A stretch of DNA of 64,000 nt, from assembly GCA_026393755.1 (NCBI GenBank), contig JAPKZO010000039.1:62001-126000 (forward strand), in the 5' to 3' direction. Made by a program: the position numbers and the translations under genes. Of this stretch, positions 8,440 to 18,200 are shown in pieces (within the stretch, counting starts at the first letter, position 1; each line of letters starts with the position of its first letter). This DNA is from Acidobacteriota bacterium. Lineage in GTDB: Bacteria; Acidobacteriota; Vicinamibacteria; Vicinamibacterales; JAKQTR01. The notes under the pieces were generated by a model, which did no database searches, was not told the DNA's origin, and saw nothing but the letters and a program-made list of their open reading frames with translations.

Positions 8440-9587
8440 CCCGTTCGCCCGCGCGGCCGCGTGTCGGCTTTGATGCACGCGCGCTTGTCTTTCCCGCTGG
8501 AGGTGTGCGGCGCTACGTGCGAGAACTGTTCGGACGCCTGCCGGCGCTTGCGCCGGATATCGAGTTTGTCGCCGTCGATTCACCACGCGGGCTCGACCTG
8601 CTTCCGGGAACGGTGCGCGGCCCGGACGCGGTCACGTTGCCCACCAATCTCGCCCGCGCGGCCGTTGCGCTCCCGGCCGTCGTCGCACAGGCCCGCCTCG
8701 ATTTGTTTCATGCGCCGGCGTACACGGCGCCACTTGTAGGCCGCACACCCGTGGTGCTGACGATTCACGATGTCAGCTATGTGCGGCGGCCCGAGTTCTA
8801 CGCCCATCAGTCCGGGGTCATCCGCCAGTGGTTCTACCGCCGTAGCGCGTTGCGCGCTGCGCATGTGATCACCGGCTCCACATTCTCTGAACGGGAGATC
8901 GTCGCCGCCTACGGCATCTCGCCAACCCGCATCACGGTGGCGCCGCTGGGTGTCGGCTCGCCGTTTTCGCCGGCGCGGGCGGATATCGCCGTCTCGCTCC
9001 CGGCGGGGGTTCGAGCCCCGTTTGTCCTGCATGTCGGCGATCTGCATCCCCGCCGCGACGTGATGACGGCGTTACGGGCCGTGCTCAACGTCCGTCAGCG
9101 TCAGGCGCGTGTCGAACCAGGTCTCATGTTGGTCTGCGCTGGCCGCGACTACGGGGCGGCACGCGTGCTCCGCCAGGCAAGCGCCGACGCGGGCGCCCCC
9201 GATGTGCTGGTCCTTCCGGGTCCGGTGTCGGAAAACGTGCTGCTCTGCCTCTACCAGCGCGCGGTCGTGTTGGTCTATCCTTCGCTCTACGAGGGTTTCG
9301 GCTTGCCGGTGCTCGAAGCCATGGCCTGTGGAACGCCCGTGGTGGCGGCCCGCGCTGGGTCGCTGCCCGAGGTCGTTGGCGACGGTGGACTTCTCGTCGA
9401 AAGCGGCGACTGGTTGGCGATGGCCGACGCAATCGCGATGCTGCTGACTGATGCGGATCGCCGCCAGGCCCGGCGCGATCGCGGCCTGGCGCGCGCCGCG
9501 GAATTCTCCTGGGATCGGACAGCCAGACAGACGCTCGAAGTGTACCGGCGATGCCTCGGCGGAGACACAGCCCGCAACCGACGATGA
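8436..9587 (+). CDS. GT4-family glycosyltransferase (GT-B fold)
   Basis: 383 residues, GTG start overlapping the stop of the WecA-like gene. The N-terminal half has the glycine-rich start typical of GT4 enzymes (GFDARALVFPAGGVRRYVRE), and the C-terminal half holds the donor-site signature YPSLYEGFGLPVLEAMACG followed by GTPVVAARAGSLPEV. No membrane segments; a cytoplasmic enzyme adding a sugar from a nucleotide donor onto the lipid-linked glycan started by the upstream protein. Donor and acceptor cannot be read from the sequence. Only 4 nt separate it from the next start. Confidence 0.93.
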   Translation: MTRSPARPRVGFDARALVFPAGGVRRYVRELFGRLPALAPDIEFVAVDSPRGLDLLPGTVRGPDAVTLPTNLARAAVALPAVVAQARLDLFHAPAYTAPLVGRTPVVLTIHDVSYVRRPEFYAHQSGVIRQWFYRRSALRAAHVITGSTFSEREIVAAYGISPTRITVAPLGVGSPFSPARADIAVSLPAGVRAPFVLHVGDLHPRRDVMTALRAVLNVRQRQARVEPGLMLVCAGRDYGAARVLRQASADAGAPDVLVLPGPVSENVLLCLYQRAVVLVYPSLYEGFGLPVLEAMACGTPVVAARAGSLPEVVGDGGLLVESGDWLAMADAIAMLLTDADRRQARRDRGLARAAEFSWDRTARQTLEVYRRCLGGDTARNRR

Positions 9588-9591
9588 CGCC

Positions 9592-10599
9592 ATGACCGCG
9601 ACCCGCCCGGACGTATCGGTGATCGTCGTCAATTACAACGGACGAGCGTGGCTGGACGTGTGCCTGGCGTCGCTCGCCGCGCAACGCGACGTTCCCGCGG
9701 AAGTCGTGCTGATCGACAACGGTTCATCGGACGGATCCGCCGCGTTTGTCGCCGAGCGCTTTCCGTCCGTCAGGCTGGTGCGGCTCGATCGCAATCTCGG
9801 CTTTGCCGGCGGCAACAATGCGGGCGCCCGCCAGGCGAATGGCCGATTGCTGGCGTTCGTGAACAACGACACCGAGGTCGATCCACGCTGGGTGTCGACG
9901 CTGAAAGCCGTGTTCGATCGAGACTCGGGTGTCGGCCTGGCCACCTCGCGCATCGTCTATCTACACGATTCTGCCGTCATCGACAGCGCCGGCGACGGAT
10001 ACACGCGATCGGGCGGCGCCTTCAAACGCGGACACGGCCAGCCCGATTCGGCGTATCGGGATGCGGCGGAGGTGTTTGGCGCCTGCGGTGCCGCCTTCAT
10101 GATTCGCCGCGAGTTGTTCGAGACGCTTGGCGGGTTCGACGAAGACTTCTTTCTCGTGTACGAAGACGTCGATCTGTCCTACAGGGCGCAACTGCTGAAC
10201 GCTCGCTGCGCCTACGTGCCAGACGCCATCGTCAGGCATGCAGGAAGCGGCACGATGGGCACGGTGAGCCGGCTGTCGGTGTTCTTTGGCCAGCGCAATC
10301 TCGAATGGGTCTACTTGAAAAACACGCCGTGGCCGTTGCTGCTCGCCACTCTGCCAGGCCATCTGATCTACTCGCTGGCCGGTGGTCTCTATCTGATGAG
10401 GGCCGGACACTTTCGGACATGGATCTCCGCCAAACTGGCTGCGCTTTCCGGGCTGCCGTCGGTTCTGCGGAAACGCCGGCGCGTGCAGCGATCCCGCCGA
10501 ACGGAACTGCGCCGTTTGTGGGCGCTCATGGATCGCGGCTGGCTGGGGCTCAAGTGGCGTGAGAAGCGGTTCGATGCCGAGAGGGCTGGTGGGCGGTGA
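9592..10599 (+). CDS. GT2-family glycosyltransferase (rhamnosyltransferase-like)
   Basis: 335 residues from ATG 9592, which sits 4 nt after the previous stop; the longer frame from 9451 would overlap the GT4 gene and lacks domain sequence. It starts directly in the GT2 fold (VSVIVVNYNGRAWLDVCL), with the metal-binding region FVNNDTEVD and the C-terminal acceptor motif GGFDEDFFLVYEDVDLSYR typical of the WbbL/rhamnosyltransferase branch. A hydrophobic stretch near residue 250 may associate with the membrane. Its stop overlaps the next GTG start (GTGA). Part of the glycan-assembly operon 6655-11474. Confidence 0.92.
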   Translation: MTATRPDVSVIVVNYNGRAWLDVCLASLAAQRDVPAEVVLIDNGSSDGSAAFVAERFPSVRLVRLDRNLGFAGGNNAGARQANGRLLAFVNNDTEVDPRWVSTLKAVFDRDSGVGLATSRIVYLHDSAVIDSAGDGYTRSGGAFKRGHGQPDSAYRDAAEVFGACGAAFMIRRELFETLGGFDEDFFLVYEDVDLSYRAQLLNARCAYVPDAIVRHAGSGTMGTVSRLSVFFGQRNLEWVYLKNTPWPLLLATLPGHLIYSLAGGLYLMRAGHFRTWISAKLAALSGLPSVLRKRRRVQRSRRTELRRLWALMDRGWLGLKWREKRFDAERAGGR

Positions 10600-11474
10600 C
10601 ACCGGCTCTGTCCGTCATCATCGTCAACTTCAACGCCGGCGATCATCTCGAGCGCTGCCTGTCATCGCTGGCCGAGCACTTGCCCGGCATGGAGTGGGAG
10701 GGGCTGGTCATCGACAATGCCTCGACTGACCAAAGCGATCGTGCCGTCGCGAGGTTCGGCCCCCGGGTTGCGCTCGTGCGTAACACCGAGAACATCGGGT
10801 TCGGCCGGGCCGTCAATCAGGGGATGGCTGCCACGCGTGCTCCCGTAGTCCTGCTGCTCAATCCTGATGCCCGCCTGCTGAAGGGCGCGGTCGAAGGCCT
10901 GCAGGACGTGCTGCGTTCGCACAGCGACTGTGCCGTGGTCGGACCCACCGTCGTTGATGAAGACGGTGGGATCCAGGGAAGCGCGCGCGGCGACCCGAAC
11001 ATGCTCACCGGCCTCTTCGGAAGATCGACGCTGCTGACGCGCCTGTTCCCTGGCGCCGCGGTCACACGCAGGAATGTCGTGAACGCGCGCGAATCGCGGC
11101 GCTCGGAGGACAGCGTCGAGGTCAATTGGGTCAGTGGCGCGTGTATGCTCGTCGGCCGCACCGCGTTCGAGCAGGTCGGCGGCTTCGATCCGCAATACTT
11201 CTTGTACTGGGAAGATGCGGACTTCTGCCGGCGTCTGCGCGCGGTGGGTTATCGCACAAGGTATCGTCCCGACGCCCGCGTCGTGCATACCGTTGGCCGG
11301 TCAAGCCGAACAGCGCAACGGCTGGCCATTCGCGCGTTTCACCAGAGCGCGTACCTCTACTACTCGACGCACGTGGCGAGGTCGGCCTGGCATCCGGCCA
11401 GGTGGATCGCGTTTCTGCTGCTGCGCGCACGAGGCTGGTGGAAGACCAGAACCGCGCCGCCGTCCTCGTCCTGA
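10596..11474 (+). CDS. GT2-family glycosyltransferase
   Basis: 292 residues, GTG start overlapping the preceding stop. It has the same layout as its upstream neighbour: LSVIIVNFNAGDHL at the N-terminus, LLLNPDARLL as the metal-binding loop, and GGFDPQYFLYWEDADFCRR as the acceptor-side motif, so the two are likely ancient duplicates with different linkages. It closes the operon. Its stop codon (11472-11474) lies 16 bp from the convergent P2 stop, exactly where sequence shared with the P4 downstream region begins. Confidence 0.92.
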   Translation: MTPALSVIIVNFNAGDHLERCLSSLAEHLPGMEWEGLVIDNASTDQSDRAVARFGPRVALVRNTENIGFGRAVNQGMAATRAPVVLLLNPDARLLKGAVEGLQDVLRSHSDCAVVGPTVVDEDGGIQGSARGDPNMLTGLFGRSTLLTRLFPGAAVTRRNVVNARESRRSEDSVEVNWVSGACMLVGRTAFEQVGGFDPQYFLYWEDADFCRRLRAVGYRTRYRPDARVVHTVGRSSRTAQRLAIRAFHQSAYLYYSTHVARSAWHPARWIAFLLLRARGWWKTRTAPPSSS

Positions 11475-11490
11475 GCCCGCAGTCGATCTC

Positions 11491-14400
11491 TTACTTCACC
11501 ACCACACGCACCCGCACCGCGTCCGTCCCCGGGGCCTCAAACACGAGGTCGAACGCGCCCAGGAAGGCCGGCGCGGGCTGCCAGTAGAAGACCCCCGCCG
11601 TCGCGTCCAGCGAGGAGCCCACCGGCAACGGGCGGCGCTCGGCGTCCACTGCGAGGTGGCCCAAGTAGCCCCCACTGGCCGCTCGTGGCAGTTGCACTTC
11701 GATGCGGTCGCCCTGCATCACGTCAATGAGGTGGCCGCCTTCGGCATCTGCCGGCAGGTCCTCCCACTCGCCGCCCAACTGGCGGACGGAAACCGGGCCG
11801 ACGAGGGGCGACTGGTTGTCGTCCCGTGCGCTGCGCAGTCTGGCCGGGCTGGAGCCCGGCGATCCCAGGGGAACGCCCGCACGCCGACCACCGACCGTTG
11901 AGCGCTGACTGGTGGGCTCCCCCACTTCGCTCCCTGAGCTTCGTCGAGGTCCAGCCGCAGCGCTGCGCGCCAGGGCGGACACGCCAACGGGCTCGGCGGG
12001 CGGCGTCGTCCCGCGCGGGGCGGCATCAGGGACTGTCGCGAGCCTGGGATCGCCGGGCTCCGGCCCGGCCTCCAGTCGCGATGCGCCAGCATCGGCGCCC
12101 CCATTCAGCACGTTGAAGAACCGGCTGCCAATCCCGTCCCCTCGGCCGCAGCTGTCGTACACCAGCCAGCCGATCTGGTGCCGGCCGTTGGTCAGCGTCG
12201 TCGTGTTCACATAGTACGCGCCACTCGCATTGGCGCTGTTCAGGAAGCCCGGGAACGAGGCGGCAATATCAGCGCGCGCGTCGCCATAGCTGACGAGCGC
12301 GGCCGGGAGCGAGTCGACGGTGACCCACACATGGCCGTTGTCGATCCGGCACGACGCGTCCCCCGCCGGCGTCAGCGCCCAGCCGAAGTTCACGAAGGTC
12401 CCCGACCTGGTCTCCCCGTACCCCGGCGTATCAATCGACCCGAACGGCTTGGACGCATGCGCGTTGTCGACCGCAATCGCCTTGCTCCCGAGGCTCGTCC
12501 AGTGCCCGTCCACGTCAAACGCGAATGCGTAGAGCGTGTACGGGCCGTTCCCCTGCCCCTCCAGGCCCCACGACAACAGCAGATACCCCCAGCCCGCCCG
12601 GTTGGCAAACGGGTAGCCGGCATAGATCCCCTCAACATCCGGGCGCGCGTCCGTCACAAACAACGGATTCGCGATAAACACCTTGCCATGCGCGGGGTGC
12701 GCCGGATCCGTCGTGTAGGCATGCGAACCATCTTCCCCCAGCACCAGGTCCCGCCAGATCTCCACCCGGTCGATGGCCACATCATCCAGCGCCCACCCCG
12801 TCACCGCAAACGACCCCTGCATCCCCGTCGTGCCGTCCCCAGGCGTGTCAAACGCGCCGAACGGGGGCTGGTTCGCCGAGGCCGGCTGCAGCGTCAGCGT
12901 CACCGCCACCGCCTGCGGCGAGTTGCTCGCGCCCGCGGCCGTCACCGTCACCGTCGCCGACGCGCTCGTCGCCGCGCCCAACACGTTGTCGGGGTTGATG
13001 ATCCCCACGGTAAAGGTGCCACTGCCCGTGCCGGCGCCGTGGGTGATCTGCACCCAGGGTTGATCAGCCACCGCCGTCCACGCCAGCGCCGGCGAATTGC
13101 TGAAGATGACCGTGGCCATCTGCGGCCCCGTGAGCGGGTTCAACGTGCCGCCCGTGTTCGTCCCCGTAAACCGCAGAGTCGCCGGTGTCACCGCCAGCGT
13201 GGGAACGGGCTGCACCACCAGATCCACCGTCTTCGTGACCGTTGCGTAAGTAGCGGCATCGGTGGGGGTGAACGTCACTGACAGCGTCTGCGTTCCTGTC
13301 GTGTTCATTGCGGTCCCGGTGGGCGGCGTGAAGACAAACGTTCCCGGCACCGGATTCCCGTTTACCGTGGCTGTCGCATTCAACTGCGTTGCGCTGAGCG
13401 CGGTACCGGCCTTGACCGGCTCTGGCGTCGCCCACGTAATCACCGGGGTCGCCGTGCACGCCAATGTCGTGAAGGGCTGACTGGCGCCGTTGGTCGTGCC
13501 GGCGCTGCTCTGCACACGCGCCCGGTACTGGTACGACGTCCCGCAACTCAGGCCGCTGAGGGTGTAAGTCTGAGTCACGTCGACCGCCCCTGAGCCAATC
13601 ACGCCGTACGTCGCCGTGTTGCCGTAACTGGTGGTTGGCCCATGGTCGAAGTACAGCGTCGTGCTCAGCCCTTTCGGGTTCACTGTCGCACTGAGCTGGG
13701 CGCTGCCTTGCCCGACGTTCGTGGCGGCGTTGGTCGTCACGGCCGGAGGCGCGGGCGGCGCCATGTTCGCCAGGTAGTAGTCGCGCCCGTTGACCGTCGT
13801 GTGGTTCTCGAAGGCGTCGTCGCCCGGCTTCACATCGAATCCGCCTGGGCCCTTGGCCGCGAAGGCAGTCATGTAGCCATTGCCGTCGAACCACAATGTC
13901 GAGAAGTAGAACGCCGCCGGCGTCTGCGTAGCGACGTACGTGAGCGGTGCGTCCGACGTCTTCTCCATCGGCACGTTGAAGACGTTGATGTTCTGAACGG
14001 CCGCGTCGGCCTGGGTGCCCACCGCGGTGTCCGCTTGAAGCCCCATCGCGGCCGGCGGCAGCCACCACCACAGGTACTGGCCGAACGGGTTCCACTGCTC
14101 GGGCAGAGAGTTGGGAGCCAGCGTAGCGTCCATACGCGTGACAAGCGGAACATCGCCGAAGAAACAGTAGTTCTCGTCCCCCATTCCGCCACCCACCTGG
14201 GCGGTCCACGACCACTGCACCCGCGTTTCCACGTTGGAGCCATAGCGGCTCTCGACAAGAGACTGGAAGACGACCGAACCGCCGCCCACCCAGTTGCGCC
14301 CCAAGGACGCCTCGACGACGGTCGACTTGAAGCCAGTATGGGGGCCGCCGTCCTCCGCGACCACGGTCTGGCGGGCGAAGTCGTAATTGATCTCCGCCAG

Positions 14401-14991
14401 CACAAAGAACATTTTGGATCCCCCCCAGACCTGGTTCTGGTAGAGCACGATGCCGGTCTCTGCGTCGAAGTGGGCGACCCCCGTGCTGAACAGGTCGATC
14501 CTGTAGACGACCTTCACTATCTGCCGGGTCGGCTTGAGGTCGAACAGCGCCTTGATGGGGAGGAAGTGGACCTTGGCGGGGAGAACATTGTTCACAAACG
14601 TCGAGTAGGTGTACGACGTCCGCTCCACCCACGTGATGACCTCGTTCGTCTTCTGCCAGTAGTCTCCGGGCGCAATGGTCTGAAGCGTTTGCGGGGGCAT
14701 CCAGCAGGGTCCCTGGTCCAGCAGGGAGTAGGTGGTCGTATCCGCTGGCAGAGGTGATGTCCAGTTGGTCAGGGCTGAATGGTGAACCACCTGCGCGTTT
14801 GTTCCGACAATGGAATCAAAACGGTACGTTTCCTCCGCGTTCGAGGAGATGACGCCACCGCCGTCGACCGCCCCCAGGTACCACACGCGCACTCCCTGCT
14901 GCATCCAGCCGTCGTCTGCGGCCGCAATGCCGGGTCCTGCGCAGCTCACGCCAACAACCAGCAACGACCAGAAGAACGCTCTCACTTTCAT
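11491..14991 (-). CDS. P2: secreted giant protein with unassigned head and BACON-A-B-C tail
   Basis: 1166 residues. ATG 14991 is preceded by GGAGGG with 7-nt spacing, and a signal peptide follows (FFWSLLVVGVSCAGPGIAAA). Residues about 27-400 are a mostly beta, Trp/Tyr-rich head that I do not recognise. Then come an FN3-like domain (about 412-510), an MBG/Ig-like repeat starting PVITWATPEPV (about 513-590), a BACON-like domain (592-700), module A (708-840), module B (846-962), a linker of about 100 residues full of palindromic DNA, and module C (1066-1166). It stops right after C at VRVRVVVK, where D-bearing relatives continue VVVGPP. Likely surface-exposed or secreted; function unknown. Confidence 0.82.
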   Translation of the reverse strand: MKVRAFFWSLLVVGVSCAGPGIAAADDGWMQQGVRVWYLGAVDGGGVISSNAEETYRFDSIVGTNAQVVHHSALTNWTSPLPADTTTYSLLDQGPCWMPPQTLQTIAPGDYWQKTNEVITWVERTSYTYSTFVNNVLPAKVHFLPIKALFDLKPTRQIVKVVYRIDLFSTGVAHFDAETGIVLYQNQVWGGSKMFFVLAEINYDFARQTVVAEDGGPHTGFKSTVVEASLGRNWVGGGSVVFQSLVESRYGSNVETRVQWSWTAQVGGGMGDENYCFFGDVPLVTRMDATLAPNSLPEQWNPFGQYLWWWLPPAAMGLQADTAVGTQADAAVQNINVFNVPMEKTSDAPLTYVATQTPAAFYFSTLWFDGNGYMTAFAAKGPGGFDVKPGDDAFENHTTVNGRDYYLANMAPPAPPAVTTNAATNVGQGSAQLSATVNPKGLSTTLYFDHGPTTSYGNTATYGVIGSGAVDVTQTYTLSGLSCGTSYQYRARVQSSAGTTNGASQPFTTLACTATPVITWATPEPVKAGTALSATQLNATATVNGNPVPGTFVFTPPTGTAMNTTGTQTLSVTFTPTDAATYATVTKTVDLVVQPVPTLAVTPATLRFTGTNTGGTLNPLTGPQMATVIFSNSPALAWTAVADQPWVQITHGAGTGSGTFTVGIINPDNVLGAATSASATVTVTAAGASNSPQAVAVTLTLQPASANQPPFGAFDTPGDGTTGMQGSFAVTGWALDDVAIDRVEIWRDLVLGEDGSHAYTTDPAHPAHGKVFIANPLFVTDARPDVEGIYAGYPFANRAGWGYLLLSWGLEGQGNGPYTLYAFAFDVDGHWTSLGSKAIAVDNAHASKPFGSIDTPGYGETRSGTFVNFGWALTPAGDASCRIDNGHVWVTVDSLPAALVSYGDARADIAASFPGFLNSANASGAYYVNTTTLTNGRHQIGWLVYDSCGRGDGIGSRFFNVLNGGADAGASRLEAGPEPGDPRLATVPDAAPRGTTPPAEPVGVSALARSAAAGPRRSSGSEVGEPTSQRSTVGGRRAGVPLGSPGSSPARLRSARDDNQSPLVGPVSVRQLGGEWEDLPADAEGGHLIDVMQGDRIEVQLPRAASGGYLGHLAVDAERRPLPVGSSLDATAGVFYWQPAPAFLGAFDLVFEAPGTDAVRVRVVVK
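11843..11869. repeat. Palindromic repeat family 2, copy 1 (in P2 linker)
   Basis: 27 bp with inverted arms GCCGGGCT..AGCCCGGC followed by GATCCCAGG, read in frame in the P2 linker. The reverse complement recurs at 12043-12069 and, with one change in the loop, at 15659-15685 in the P3 linker. Confidence 0.8.
12043..12069. repeat. Palindromic repeat family 2, copy 2 (in P2 linker)
   Basis: 27-bp element in the opposite orientation to 11843-11869, about 170 bp away, also within the P2 linker. The two differ at one loop position, so they could form a large inverted-repeat structure. Confidence 0.8.
12343..12471 (-). repeat. 129-bp inverted copy of 5300-5428 (module A/B junction in P2)
   Basis: Reverse complement is identical to 5300-5428. 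Close copies, differing at a few bases, lie at the matching places in P3 (about 16111-16239) and the other paralogues. This is the best-conserved DNA of the tail. Confidence 0.9.
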
Positions 14992-15220
14992 GGAAATGCC
15001 CTCCGTGAACGATCCACGGCCACGAGTTCAGCGAACGCACGGCGCGTGCAGAGGCAGGGGCAGAACGAATCTCGAAGGCCAGTCGTGGCTGGCACAACAG
15101 AGGGATAGCAGTCCTCACGGGTCGTGAGGGAAGGGGGCCCGGCGAATCGCGGTACCGGCGACGGGGTCACGTCGCTCCTCCACGGCCCGTGGGGTCAGGT
15201 TAGCGAGCAAATCGCCTCTG

Positions 15221-15249
15221 GATTTACACCCGCGCTCTGGCGTTGTCAA
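15221..15249 (-). promoter_or_regulatory. Candidate sigma70 promoter for P2
   Basis: On the minus strand TTGACA (15249-15244) is followed after 17 bp by TAAATC (15226-15221). The -35 is perfect and the -10 is weak. It lies in the 283-bp gap between the P3 stop and the P2 start and would leave a leader of about 220 nt. Confidence 0.42.
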
Positions 15250-15274
15250 GGACAGAAACACCGATGTCGACGCC

Positions 15275-18200
15275 TTACTTCACAACCACACGCACCCGCA
15301 CTGCGTCCGTCCCCGGTGCCTCAAACACGAGGTCGAACGCCCCGAAGAATGCCGGATCTGGCTGCCAGTAGAAGATGCCCGCCGTCATGTCTAGCGACGA
15401 CCCCACCGGCAGCGACCGGCGCTCGGCGTTCACCGCGAGGTGACCCGTATAGGCCCCACCCGCGGCGGGCGGCAGTCGCACTTCGATGCGCCCGCCCTGC
15501 ATCACGTCAATGAGGCGGCCGCCGTCGGCATCCGCCGGCACGTCCTGCCAGTCGCCGCCCAGGTGACGCACCGCCACGGTGCCGCCGGCTGCGGGCGCGA
15601 CGCTGCCCGCATCGCGACGACCGGCCAGGGATTGATCGCTGGCCGCACGCGCTGCCCGCCTGGGATCGCCGGGCTCCTGCCCGGCTAGCGGCCTCAGCGT
15701 CAGTTCGGCAGGATCCACGCCCCGTCCTGGATCTGCCTGCAGTGTAGGCCGGCTCTTCCCTTCGCCTGCGCTCAGAGCCGCCAGGCCCGAAGCATCGGGT
15801 CCGAGGGTGGGCCGGGTCTGCAGACCCGGCGCGTCCGCGGCGGCGCCGGCGTCACCAGTGGGCCGCGCCCCGCCATTCAGCACGTTGAAGAACCGGCTGC
15901 CGATGCCATCCCCCCGGCCGCAGTTGTCGTACACCAGCCAGCCGATCTGGTGCCGGCCATTGGTCAGCGTGGTCGTGTTCACATAGTACGCGCCACTCGC
16001 GTTGGCGCTGTTCAGGAAGCCCGGGAACGAGGCGGCAATATCCGCGCGCGCGTCCCCATAGCTGACCAGCGCGGCCGGAAGCGAGTCGACGGTGACAAAC
16101 ACATGGCCGTTGTCGATCCGGCACGACGCGTCCCCCGCCGGCGTCAGCGCCCAGCCGAAGTTCACGAAGGTCCCCGACCGGGTCTCTCCGTACCCCGGCG
16201 TATCAATCGACCCGAACGGCTTGGACGCATGCGCGTTGTCGACCGCGATCGTCTTGGTGCCGAGCGACGCGCTGTGGCCGTCGACATCAAACGCGTAAGC
16301 GTAGAGCGTGTACGGGCCGTTCCCCTGACCCTCCAGGCCCCACGACAGCAGCAAATAGCCCCAGCCCGCGCGGTTCGCGAACGGGTAACTCGGATAGAAA
16401 CTCTCGACGTCCGGGCGCGCGTCGGTCACGAACAGCGGATTCGCAATGAACACTTTCCCGAAGGCCGGGTGAGCCGGATCCGTGATGTAGGCATGCCTAC
16501 CATCTTCCCCCGGCACCAGGTCCCGCCAGATCTCCACCCGGTCAATCGCCACGTCGTCGAGTGCCCAGCCCGTCACCGCGAACGACCCCTGCATCCCCGT
16601 CGTGCCGTCCCCAGGCGTGTCAAACGCCCCGAAGGGCAGCGCGGACGCGCCTGGCCGCGATACGGTCAGCGTCACCGGCACCGACAGGGGCGAATTGGAC
16701 GCCGATGGCGACGTCATCGTCACGGCGCCCGAGAGCGACGTGCTCGCACCGATCGTGTCGCCCGGATTCACAATCGCCACGGTGAACGTGCCGGCACCGG
16801 TCCCCGATCCCCCCGTGATGCTAAGCCAGGGGTCCGTCGTCGTCGCCGTCCACCCACTGGACGCCCCACCGAACGTGATCACCACCGTTTGCGCCAGCGT
16901 CTGCGACGACAACGTCGCCGATCCGACGGCCTTGACCGCGCCGAAATACAGCGACGCCGGGGCCGCCACCATCGTCGGCGCCGGCAGCACGACCAAGTCC
17001 ACCGTCTTCGTAGCCGTCGTGTAGTAAACGTTATCGGTGGGCGTGAACGTCGTCGAGAGCGTGTGCGTCCCCTCCGCGAGGACGATCCCGGCATCGGGCG
17101 TGTACGCGAACGTGCCAGGCAGCGCCGCGCCGTCGAAGCTCGCGGTCGCATTCAACTGGGTCGAAGACAGTGCCGTGCCGAGCCCGATACTCGCCGGGGT
17201 CGCCCATGTAATGACCGGCGTTTTCATCGCCACGTAGGTAAACGATCCGCCAATCGTCGCCGCCTGCGCGTCGCGATTGGCCACCACGACGTCCACCACA
17301 CCCTCCGCATGTGCCGCCGTCACCAGCGTCAGCGTCGTCGCGTTCGTCACCGTGACATCCGATGCCGCCACGCCGCCGATCGTCACCGTGGCGCCCTGGA
17401 CGAAACCGGTGCCGTTGATCGTCACCACGGTGCCGCCCAACGTGGATCCGCTCGCGGGGTAGATCTGGGATACCGTCGGCGCCGCGTTCTTCGTCCGCAG
17501 TCGCGATTCCTGCGCACCCACCCAGGGCTGCGTCACCCAGCGACTGTGTTGGGCGAACGGACTGCTGGCCGAGTGATACCGTACGCGCACGCGCCAGTGA
17601 TACGAGGTGGCCCGAGTCAGGCCGCTCACCAGTTCGTTGAAACTGGTTCCCGCCATCGTCGAATCCAGCCAAGCCGTACTCCGGCTCGTTCCGCTTCCAG
17701 TGAACGAGGTGCCGAGTGGCTTCACCTCCCACTCCAGCTTCACCTGGGTGCGGCCGAAGGGACTGTGCGCGATCGCCGCCAACCGGAACGCCGTCATGGA
17801 TTCGGATCGGCCCCCATGCGCGATGGGAGCGGAGTTGTCCGCCTGGCGGGCGCGCGGCGCCAGACTCCTCCCGGGCCCCCCGCCGCCCAGGTACACATAC
17901 GCCCGGCCGACGTAGTAGTCATAGGCATCTGCCCCAACGACGACGTCGGCGTAGCCGTCCCCGTTCACGTCTCCGGCCGTTGCCACTGAGACCCCAAAGC
18001 TGTTGCTGGTCGTCTCGCCGGTCAGGGTCGTCGAGGGCGTTGTCGTCAGACCACTTGCTCCGCCCAGATACACATATACCCGCCCGGTCGCCGTCACGTA
18101 GCCAGGTGCCCCGACCACGATGTCCGCATAGCCGTCGCCGTTCACATCTCCCGCGGTCCCTATCGAATAGCCGAAGCTCTCGTTGGTTCCGACACCGTCC

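Noticed and set aside
15950-17989. 679-codon plus-strand open frame rich in Arg and Pro
   Set aside because: Shadow of P3; the composition (long Arg/His runs) comes from reading high-GC codons on the opposite strand.
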